DNA from: DATKJS01 sp050015275
GTDB lineage: Bacteria; Acidobacteriota; Aminicenantia; Aminicenantales; Saccharicenantaceae
NCBI GenBank assembly: GCA_050015275.1
Contig: JBEKBS010000014.1
Coordinates: forward strand, 1-64,000
Direction: 5' to 3'
Length of the DNA stretch: 64,000 bases
The first letter of the stretch is position 1, and each line of letters begins with the position of its first letter. The notes beneath the pieces are model-generated. The model saw only the letters and a list, made by a program, of their open reading frames with translations, was not told the origin of the DNA and did no database searches. This document shows, in pieces, positions 57,960 to 64,000 of this stretch. Made by a program: the position numbers and the translations under genes.

Positions 57960-60134
57960 ATGATCCCGGAAAAACGGAGGCTTGGATTCCTGTTCCCATT
58001 CTTGGGCTCGGTCGCCGTGGTCCTCTGCACCGGCGGCGGGGGGGCGGCCCAGGAAGCGCTCCAGAGGATCGTCGTCGACGCCTCGCCGTCGCACGCCGTG
58101 AACTCCTTCAGCCCGGTGCGCGCGCTCGGTGCGGGGGTCGACCGGCTGCAGCTCGGGGTCGCCGACAAGACGCTCGGCGGGCCTTTCCTGAAGCAGATCC
58201 TGTCGGCGGGCTGGCAATCCGTGACCTATCGCCAGAACACGGAGCTCTTCGTGGAGGCCTGGCATTGGAACCCGGCGGGGACGTGGAGCGACCCGTCCGG
58301 CCGGGGCTACTTCACGGGCAGCCCGGAACCGGGAGGGATGATCAGGCACTCGTACGCGTACCCGCTTCCCCGCCGCGGCTTCACCCGGAACAGCGGGACC
58401 GAGCGCGGCTACTCCCGCCTGACCGACGGCGACCTCGGGACGTTCTGGAAAAGCCATCCCTATCTGACCCGGGCGTTCTCCGGTGACGACGATTCGCTCC
58501 ATCCGCAGTGGGTGACGCTCGACCTTGGCGAGAAGCTCCCGATCGACGCCGTCCAGATCGCCTGGGCCGAGCCTTATGCGCGAAGCTACAAGATCCAGTT
58601 CTGGACGGGCGACGTCGATCCGGTCAACGCTCCGACGAAAGGCGTCTGGCAGAACTTCCCGCTGGGGACGATGACGGATGGCCGCGGCGGCACGGTCACG
58701 ATCCGTCTTGCCTCCCGGCCCGCCCGGGTCCGGTACCTGCGCCTGTGGATGACGGTGTCCTCCAATACCTGCGCGACGCCGGGTTCGGCCGACCCCCGCG
58801 ACTCCGCGGGATACGCGATCCGTGAATTGTCCGCCGGGACCCTGGCCGCGGACGGCCGGTTCCAGGACGTCGTCCGTCACTCTCCCGACGGGAACCAGTC
58901 CGCGACGCTCTGCTCCTCGGTCGACCCCTGGCACCGGGAGTCCGACCTCGACGAGAAGCTAGGGGAGCAGGTCGGATTCGACCTGTTCTTCACCTGCGGC
59001 ATCACCCGCGGGCTCCCGGCCATGGTCCCCGTGGCGATGATCTATTCGATCCCCGAAGACGCCGCGGCCCAGATGGCCTATCTCAAGAAGCGGGGCTACC
59101 CGGTGTCCTACGTCGAGCTCGGCGAGGAGCCCGACGGCCAATACATGCTGCCCGAGGATTACGCGGCCCTCTATCTCCAGTTCGCGTCGGCCATCCATCA
59201 GGTCGATCCCGGACTGAAGCTCGGAGGGCCGTCGTTCCAGGGCGTGAACAGCGATGTCGAGGTCTGGCCCGACGCCGAGGGGCGCGTCTCCTGGCTCGGC
59301 CGGTTCCTCGACTACCTGAAGGCCCGCGGCCGGCTGAGCGACCTGGCTTTCCTGTCGTTCGAACACTATCCCTATGACCCGTGCCACACGTCTTGGAGCG
59401 ACCTCTACAGCGAGCCCGAGCTGATCACCCACATTCTCCAGGTCTGGCGGGACGACGGCCTGCCGCCCGATGTCCCGATGTTCGTCACCGAGGTCAACCT
59501 GGCCTGGCAGACCGGCGAGACGTTCGTGGACATCATGGGAGGCCTCTGGTTCGCGGACTACACGGGCGCGCTCCTGACCGGCGGCGGGAAGGCCAGCTAC
59601 TTTTTCCACGACATTCCGTCGCCGCTGCATCCCGGCTGCAACGACTCCTGGGGGTCCTTCGGGCTCTTCAACGTGGACGCGGACCTTCAGGTGAGAGGTC
59701 GGCTCGCCCAGTACTTCGCCTCCCGGCTTCTCAGTCAGGAGTGGGTCCAGCCCGTGGACGCCGCCCACCGGGTCTATCGGGCCGCGAGCGGGGTCCGCGA
59801 CGCTTCCGGGAACCTCCTCGTCACGGCCTACGCCCTCGAGCGTCCCGACGGCCTGTGGTCTCTGCTCCTCGTCAACAAGGACCGTGAGAGCGCCCACACG
59901 GTGTCGATCGCCTTCCATGACCCCCAGGCGAAGAGCGACCGATTCCTCTCCGGGCCGGTCGACGTGGTCACGTACGGCGCCGGCCAATACGTCTGGCGTG
60001 CCGGCGGGCCGAAGGGCCATGCGGACCCGGACAGTCCTCCCACGAGAGCGAAAATGGCTGGCGGCGCGAAGACGGGATACACCCTGCCGAAAGCCTCAAT
60101 TACGGTCGTCCGCGGCAGGGTCGGCAGCCGATAA
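57960..60134 (+). CDS. Exported clan-A-like glycosidase with inserted discoidin (F5/8 type C) domain
   Basis: 724 residues. SD AAGGAGGAG; signal peptide (LGSVAVVLCTGGGGAAQ). The first barrel strands appear before residue 110 (LQLGVADKTLGG, WQSVTYRQNTELF). Residues about 145-295 look like a discoidin/F5-8C sheet (GYSRLTDGDLGTFWKSHP, QWVTLDLGEKLPIDAVQIAWAEPYA, VRYLRLWMTVS). The TIM barrel resumes afterwards. The proposed acid/base E390 is in VELGEEPDG (family NEP-like box reading EEP) and the nucleophile E511 in MFVTEVNLAW. A beta-sandwich follows (about 600-690). It resembles GH39/GH79-like enzymes; the substrate is unknown. Confidence 0.78.
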   Translation: MIPEKRRLGFLFPFLGSVAVVLCTGGGGAAQEALQRIVVDASPSHAVNSFSPVRALGAGVDRLQLGVADKTLGGPFLKQILSAGWQSVTYRQNTELFVEAWHWNPAGTWSDPSGRGYFTGSPEPGGMIRHSYAYPLPRRGFTRNSGTERGYSRLTDGDLGTFWKSHPYLTRAFSGDDDSLHPQWVTLDLGEKLPIDAVQIAWAEPYARSYKIQFWTGDVDPVNAPTKGVWQNFPLGTMTDGRGGTVTIRLASRPARVRYLRLWMTVSSNTCATPGSADPRDSAGYAIRELSAGTLAADGRFQDVVRHSPDGNQSATLCSSVDPWHRESDLDEKLGEQVGFDLFFTCGITRGLPAMVPVAMIYSIPEDAAAQMAYLKKRGYPVSYVELGEEPDGQYMLPEDYAALYLQFASAIHQVDPGLKLGGPSFQGVNSDVEVWPDAEGRVSWLGRFLDYLKARGRLSDLAFLSFEHYPYDPCHTSWSDLYSEPELITHILQVWRDDGLPPDVPMFVTEVNLAWQTGETFVDIMGGLWFADYTGALLTGGGKASYFFHDIPSPLHPGCNDSWGSFGLFNVDADLQVRGRLAQYFASRLLSQEWVQPVDAAHRVYRAASGVRDASGNLLVTAYALERPDGLWSLLLVNKDRESAHTVSIAFHDPQAKSDRFLSGPVDVVTYGAGQYVWRAGGPKGHADPDSPPTRAKMAGGAKTGYTLPKASITVVRGRVGSR

Positions 60135-60144
60135 CGGCGAACGG

Positions 60145-60315
60145 CTAGGCCTTCAACCGGCCGAGGAGGGCCTGGACGAGCTTCTCCCGCGCCTTGAGCC
60201 CTTCCTTGTAGTCATAGCCCTGGGTGTGGTGGATCTCCGTGCGGATTTCGTCGACCTCCTTCTCCAGAAGGCCGACCAGAAGGTTCTTTTCCTCGCGGCT
60301 CAATTCGATGGGCAT
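60145..60315 (-). CDS. Small helical protein of 56 residues
   Basis: The ATG at 60315 has a strong SD (GGGAGGAGG, about 6 bases upstream). The translation MPIELSREEKNLLVGLLEKE continues as a charged amphipathic helix and ends ALLGRLKA; it is uniform, Lys/Glu-rich and soluble. The larger opening upstream of this ATG is antisense to the aldo/keto reductase and is not credible. No family recognised; the gene converges on the glycosidase, with 10 bases between the stop codons. Confidence 0.65.
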   Translation of the reverse strand: MPIELSREEKNLLVGLLEKEVDEIRTEIHHTQGYDYKEGLKAREKLVQALLGRLKA

Positions 60316-60420
60316 GGCCACCTCCTCCCTCCCTGGTCTTTTTCTCAGTATAGCTTCCGCCGGCCGAGTTTTCAACCGGGACGGAGGCGGTCTCCCCAAG
60401 ATCCGGCGGCCCTGCCGGAC

Positions 60421-60452
60421 GCGGCATCCTGTATAGCGGCATCCTGTATAAT
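60421..60452 (+). repeat. 15-bp perfect tandem duplication carrying the -10 box
   Basis: GCGGCATCCTGTATA occurs twice in a row (60421-60435, 60436-60450). The second copy runs into AT, making an extended -10 box TGTATAAT (TATAAT at 60447-60452), about 20 bases before the ATG of the aldo/keto reductase. The first copy leaves a weaker TGTATAGC. Such a duplication can shift promoter strength. Confidence 0.7.
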
Positions 60453-60471
60453 AGTCCGGAGAGAGGTGACC

Positions 60472-61653
60472 ATGCAGTTCAGAGCGTTCGGCCGGACCGG
60501 CTGGAAGGTTTCCGCCCTCGGCTTCGGGTGCATGCGGCTGCCGACGTTCGACGAGGCGCCGCAGAGCGAGAAGATCGACAAAGAAACGGCGATCAGGATG
60601 ATCCGAACGGCGGTCGACCGCGGGGTCAATTACATCGACACGGCCTATCCATATCACAACGGGGCCAGCGAGGTCGTCGTGGGCGAAGCCCTGAGGGACG
60701 GCTATCGGACAAAAATCCGGCTGGCGACGAAATCCCCCGTGTGGCTGATCCGGCGGGCGGAGGATTTCGATACCTATCTCGACGAACAGCTCGGGAGGAT
60801 GCAGACGGGACACATCGATTTTTACCTCCTCCATGCCCTGAGCAAGCCACGCTGGGACTCCGTCCGCGAGCTCGGCGTCCTGCGGAGGGCGGAATCCGCC
60901 GTGAAGGACGGGCGGGTCGGGCATATCGGCTTCTCCTTCCACGACAAGCCAGAGGTCTTTCGGGAGATCGTCGACGGGTACGACGGCTGGACGCTTTGTC
61001 AGGCCCAGTACAATTACATGGACACGGAGAGCCAGGCGGGAACTGAGGGGCTGAGATATGCCGCCTCGAAAGGCCTCGCCGTCGTCGTCATGGAGCCCCT
61101 GCTCGGCGGCAGGCTGGCCAACCCGCCCGGGCCGGTCCGGGAGATCTTCGACCGCTTCGACCCGGCGCGCTCTCCCGCCGACCTGGCCCTGCAGTGGATC
61201 TGGGACCAGCCGGAGGTTTCCGTCGTCCTGAGCGGGATGACGACGCCCGTCCAGGTGGAGGAGAACCTCCGCTCCGCGGAGAAGTCCGCCGTCCATTCCT
61301 TGAGGGCCGGTGAATCCCGTCTGGTCGATGAGGCCCGCCGGGCCTACCTTGGAAAAACTCCCATCCCCTGTACGAACTGCGGCTACTGCATGCCCTGCCC
61401 GAACGGGGTCAACATCCCCCGGAATTTCGACCTGTACAACGGCGGCTACATCCACGAGGACCCGAGGACCAGCCGGGCCCTCTATGTGAGATTCCTGACC
61501 GAGGCCGAGAGGGCCGGCGCGTGCACGCAATGCGGGGCCTGCGAGGAGAAATGTCCCCAGGCGATCCCTGTCCGAAAATGGATGCCCAAGGTCCATGCCG
61601 TCCTGGGGGAAGGAAACGGCTATGACGATCATGGCCATGAGGATCACGGATGA
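60472..61653 (+). CDS. Aldo/keto reductase with C-terminal two-cluster ferredoxin domain
   Basis: 393 residues from the ATG at 60472 (SD AGAGAGGTG). A TIM-barrel AKR (about 1-300): FGCMRL, the D/Y of YIDTAYPYHNG, the lysine in LATKSPVW and the histidine in FYLLHAL form the catalytic tetrad. The C-terminus adds 4Fe-4S ligands: CTNCGYCMPCPNGVNIP near 310 and CTQCGACEEKCPQAIPVR near 360. This is the Fe-S-associated AKR family of anaerobes; the substrate is unknown. It ends with a His/Asp-rich DDHGHEDHG tail that could bind metal. Confidence 0.92.
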   Translation: MQFRAFGRTGWKVSALGFGCMRLPTFDEAPQSEKIDKETAIRMIRTAVDRGVNYIDTAYPYHNGASEVVVGEALRDGYRTKIRLATKSPVWLIRRAEDFDTYLDEQLGRMQTGHIDFYLLHALSKPRWDSVRELGVLRRAESAVKDGRVGHIGFSFHDKPEVFREIVDGYDGWTLCQAQYNYMDTESQAGTEGLRYAASKGLAVVVMEPLLGGRLANPPGPVREIFDRFDPARSPADLALQWIWDQPEVSVVLSGMTTPVQVEENLRSAEKSAVHSLRAGESRLVDEARRAYLGKTPIPCTNCGYCMPCPNGVNIPRNFDLYNGGYIHEDPRTSRALYVRFLTEAERAGACTQCGACEEKCPQAIPVRKWMPKVHAVLGEGNGYDDHGHEDHG

Positions 61654-61704
61654 TCGTCACGGGCCTCTTCGGGCCGGGATGACGTGAGCGATGGAAGGAG
61701 CGAC

Positions 61705-62502
61705 ATGACCATATCGACCTACAGGACGGCTCTGATCACGGGCGCCTCGGCCGGGATGGGGGCCGAGTTCGCCGAGGCGCTCGCCGCCGCCGGCTCGAAC
61801 CTCGTCCTCGTCGCCCGCCGGAAAGAGAAGCTGGACGTGCTCGCCGCCCGGCTGGCGGAGCGGCATGGCGTCACCGTCGAGGTCCTCCAGGCCGACCTCG
61901 AGAAGGACGAGGACCTCAAGCGGGTCGAAGGCCGGATCGCGGCCGAAAAGACGCTCGACCTCCTCATCAACAACGCCGGTTTCGGGAGCCCGGGACCGTT
62001 CTCGAAAACGGGCGTCGAGCCCTATCTCGCCATGATCCGGGTTCACGCGGCCGCTCCCGTCCGCTTGACCCGGGCCGCCCTGGACGGCATGGTCCTCCGC
62101 CGCCGGGGGTGGATCATCAACGTGGCCTCGATCGCCGCCTTCTCGCCCCTCTCGGGGCCGGTCTATAGCGCCACCAAGGCGTTCCTGGTCAGTTTCTCCC
62201 AGAATCTCCAGTACGAACTGGAGGGGACGGGAGTCCGGATCCAGGCCCTCTGCCCGGGCCTGACACACACGGATTTCCATGAGGTGATCCGGATGGACAT
62301 TTCAGGCCTCCCCGGGTTTCTGTGGATGTCGGCTCGGGCCGTTGTCCGGACCTCCCTCCGGGCGCTCGGCCGCCGGAAGGTCGTCTGCATCCCCGGCCTG
62401 AGGAACCGGTTGATCACGGCTCCGATGAGGTGCGCTCCGACGGCGGCCCTCCTCAGATGGGTCGCGGGCCTTCCGTATTTCCGGAAAAAAGCCGGCGTCT
62501 GA
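61705..62502 (+). CDS. Short-chain dehydrogenase/reductase
   Basis: 265 residues from the ATG at 61705 (SD GAAGGAG 6 bases upstream; an upstream ATG lacks one). Classical SDR: cofactor loop TGASAGMG, NNAGFG, the catalytic serine region in NVASIAAFSPLSG and YSATK (Tyr-x3-Lys). It is followed by the LCPGLTHTDF loop. The C-terminus has a hydrophobic-basic end (LLRWVAGLPYFRKKAG), seen in DltE/YqjQ-like members. It should reduce a small carbonyl compound with NAD(P)H. It ends about 60 bases before the ssrA promoter. Confidence 0.92.
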   Translation: MTISTYRTALITGASAGMGAEFAEALAAAGSNLVLVARRKEKLDVLAARLAERHGVTVEVLQADLEKDEDLKRVEGRIAAEKTLDLLINNAGFGSPGPFSKTGVEPYLAMIRVHAAAPVRLTRAALDGMVLRRRGWIINVASIAAFSPLSGPVYSATKAFLVSFSQNLQYELEGTGVRIQALCPGLTHTDFHEVIRMDISGLPGFLWMSARAVVRTSLRALGRRKVVCIPGLRNRLITAPMRCAPTAALLRWVAGLPYFRKKAGV

Positions 62503-62562
62503 CCGTCTCCTCGCCACGGGGCCGCCGGCCCCCCCCGCCCGCGCGGGCGGGAGCTCCTCCGG

Positions 62563-62591
62563 TTGACACCCCCGGCCGGGCCCCTTATAAT
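62563..62591 (+). promoter_or_regulatory. Perfect-consensus promoter of ssrA
   Basis: TTGACA (62563-62568), 17 bases, TATAAT (62586-62591). The mature tmRNA begins at 62609, so a short 5' leader of about ten bases would be removed by RNase P. Confidence 0.85.
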
Positions 62592-62608
62592 AAAATGGAA
62601 AGGAGTCT

Positions 62609-62959
62609 GGGGGCGAATTGGTCTCGACGGAGGTAATGAGACACAAGTGGCATGCCGAGGTCCCACCCACCTCGTTAAACCGGTGGAAAAAATTAACTGC
62701 AGAACCTTTAGCAGTCGCGGCCTGATAGAAAGGCACGCCGTTTCCGGGGCCCTCTCCTGCGGGGCTTCGGGAGCGCCGACAAAGCAGGATAGCGAACCGG
62801 TTTCGCCCTGAGGCCGGCGAGCGAAGCACCTTCGGGGCTGGTCCTTCGGGGTCCTTCCTCTTCGGGCGCCGCGGGACGAGAAAGCTGAAGAGGATAAGCA
62901 TGTAGGCACCTGCTGTTGAATGCCTTCGGACGCGGGTTCGATTCCCGCCGCCTCCACCA
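62609..62959 (+). ncRNA. ssrA: tmRNA (transfer-messenger RNA)
   Basis: A single-piece tmRNA of 351 bases. The 5' end GGGGGCG pairs with the 3' end CGCCTCC (one wobble) followed by ACCA; the 5' core GGTCTCGACGG and the 3' T arm GCGGG-TTCGATT-CCCGC are diagnostic. A first pseudoknot (from about 62673) leads to AAAAAATTAACT and the resume codon GCA at 62699. The tag reading frame runs to TGA-TAG at 62723-62728 and encodes AEPLAVAA, ending in the expected small-hydrophobic degron. Together with SmpB it rescues stalled ribosomes and marks the nascent chain for proteolysis. Confidence 0.96.
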
Positions 62960-62980
62960 GATCCGAAATTGAAGAACTTT

Positions 62981-63796
62981 ATGACGGATAAAGAACGGAA
63001 AGCCGGACGCGGCCGCCTCCTGGTTTCCCTGCTCCTCCTTGCCGGCCTGGCCCGGCCCGCCTTTCCCCAGACCGCCGGCAATCCCGGCCCCCGCTCCCGC
63101 TCCGACGCCCGGAAGCCCCGGACCGTGGTCATCGACCCCGGGCACGGGGGGATCGAGCCCGGGGCCAGGGGCAAGCTCGGGACCGTCGAGAAGGACATCA
63201 CCCTGGCCATCGCCCTCAAGCTCAAGGCCATGATCGAGAAGAACATGGCTTTCCAGGTCGTCCTGACCAGGGACAAGGACATGGACGTCCCGCTCGAGAA
63301 CCGGGCCGCCATCGCCAACAACCAGAAAGCGGACGTCTTCATCAGCATCCACACCAACAGCTCCCGCCAGAAAAGCGCCGAAGGCTCGGAAACGTTCTTT
63401 CTGAGCACCGGGGCGACCCCGGACGAGGAGACCCGGCGGCTGGCCTACCTCGAGAACAACTCCTCGCGGATCGAGGACCACGTGGACAAGACGAGCGAGG
63501 AGGACGTCAAAATGATCCTCTGGGACATGGCCCAGACCGCCTACATCCGGCAGAGCAGCCAGCTGGCGGAGATGATCCAGGCCGAGTTGAACTCGCTCCT
63601 GGGGACGAGGAACCGGGGCATCAAGCAGGCCCCGTTCAAGGTCCTGACGGGCGCCGCCTGCCCCGCCGTCCTCATCGAGGCGGCCTTCATTTCCAACCCC
63701 GAAGAAGAGAAGAAGCTCGCCTCGGACGCGTTCCAGACGAGCGTCGCTGAGGCCATCTATCGCGGCCTCACGAAATACCTCCAGCTCTATCCGTGA
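62981..63796 (+). CDS. N-acetylmuramoyl-L-alanine amidase (Amidase_3)
   Basis: 271 residues from the ATG at 62981, chosen because the TTG 12 bases earlier has no better site. Signal peptide (LLVSLLLLAGLARPAFPQ). Zinc amidase motifs: IDPGHGGIEPG, the glutamate in VEKDITLAIALKL, SIHTNSS and the catalytic glutamate in LIEAAFISN. It cleaves the amide between MurNAc and the stem peptide. It begins 21 bases after the end of tmRNA, with no terminator or promoter between, so readthrough from ssrA is the likely source of its mRNA. The following gene starts 7 bases later. Confidence 0.9.
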   Translation: MTDKERKAGRGRLLVSLLLLAGLARPAFPQTAGNPGPRSRSDARKPRTVVIDPGHGGIEPGARGKLGTVEKDITLAIALKLKAMIEKNMAFQVVLTRDKDMDVPLENRAAIANNQKADVFISIHTNSSRQKSAEGSETFFLSTGATPDEETRRLAYLENNSSRIEDHVDKTSEEDVKMILWDMAQTAYIRQSSQLAEMIQAELNSLLGTRNRGIKQAPFKVLTGAACPAVLIEAAFISNPEEEKKLASDAFQTSVAEAIYRGLTKYLQLYP

Positions 63797-63802
63797 ACAC
63801 CC

Positions 63803-64000
63803 ATGGCCGATAAGAAGAACCCGTGGAAGCCGGCCCTCATCCTGGGAGTTCTTCTCGTCGTCCTGGCCGTCCTCGTCATCATTTTCTTCACCGGTGGCGA
63901 GCGGGAAAAGGTCCGGCGTCTCGCCGAGGCCGGCCTCCCCAAGGCCCAGCCGCCCGCCGGCGAACCCGCGGTCCGGAAGACCGTGACCCTCTTTTTCCTT
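63803..64000 (+). CDS. Membrane-anchored protein, N-terminal part (cut by window end), possibly GerMN-like
   Basis: 66 codons seen of an open frame that continues beyond 64000. After MADKKNPWKP comes one membrane helix (ALILGVLLVVLAVLVIIFF), then a proline-rich linker (AQPPAGEPA) and the start of a beta strand VRKTVTLFFL. Position after an Amidase_3 gene and the TLFFL strand resemble GerMN-domain proteins found in that context, but only the start is seen, so this is tentative. Confidence 0.5.
   Translation, partial: MADKKNPWKPALILGVLLVVLAVLVIIFFTGGEREKVRRLAEAGLPKAQPPAGEPAVRKTVTLFFL

Noticed and set aside
62302..63408. Minus-strand frame of 368 codons spanning the tmRNA and amidase start
   Set aside because: Runs through an RNA gene and antisense to the amidase.

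Overview
The window is a GC-rich bacterial chromosome segment. It is densely packed on both strands and is mostly housekeeping genes with an accessory layer of secreted proteins. The mix suggests an amino-acid-fermenting, peptidase-rich anaerobe of the Acidobacteriota/Aminicenantes type. That mix is two glutamate-dehydrogenase-family genes, a tungsten/molybdenum aldehyde:ferredoxin oxidoreductase, a mitochondrial-type citrate synthase, a P5C dehydrogenase, S9 and C1 peptidases, a sortilin-like BNR protein and a DUF6599 protein. The assignment is an inference from gene content; no 16S rRNA gene is present. Where promoters can be read they follow the sigma70 pattern (TTGACA, 17-18 bases, TATAAT).

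Layout. 1-8.5 kb: a ferritin-like gene behind a palindromic operator, then an operon of visibly lower GC: a glutamate-dehydrogenase homologue lacking the active-site lysine and two PEP-synthase-like (PPDK_N) proteins, the second ending in a nucleotidyltransferase domain; then a metallophosphoesterase. 8.6-10 kb: a normal glutamate dehydrogenase. 10.3-15.2 kb: tRNA-Val, then the conserved run rplU-rpmA-obgE-nadD-rsfS-rlmH-(DksA-like)-comF. 15.2-18.2 kb (minus): hsp20, then rsmI-nadE-nitrilase. 18.3-25.5 kb: DUF4388-DnaJ-TPR protein, ligA, TPR protein, murB, DUF2520, NYN. 25.5-32.1 kb (minus): HIT, murA, aldehyde:ferredoxin oxidoreductase, a Cys/Met-type PLP enzyme, homoserine dehydrogenase. 32.3-35.3 kb: pruA facing citrate synthase. 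35.6-40.4 kb: secreted hypothetical, sialate O-acetylesterase, lemA, an HtpX-like protease, a coiled-coil protein and tRNA-Asp.

40.4-64 kb is the accessory half. It holds an intergenic block of three G/C hairpin repeats, small secreted or membrane proteins, a GIY-YIG protein, a CPBP protease, a C1 peptidase, a LolA-like protein translationally coupled to a sortilin-like protein, and a decay zone with remnants of a tyrosine recombinase and of a PEP-synthase regulator. It continues with an HD-GYP protein plus TPR lipoprotein, an S9 peptidase, an L,D-transpeptidase/DUF882 pair, a clan-A glycosidase with an inserted discoidin domain, an Fe-S aldo/keto reductase, a short-chain dehydrogenase, ssrA (tmRNA), a cell-wall amidase and the start of a membrane-anchored protein cut by the window end.

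The strongest candidate for an undescribed system is the 1.2-7.5 kb operon: a probably catalytically altered dehydrogenase fold with two dikinase-like ATP-grasp proteins that lack the usual swivelling phosphohistidine and PEP-binding domains but share a GRWGS...G[ST]HFF module. A fragment of a PEP-synthase regulator elsewhere in the window is thematically related, but no link is shown.
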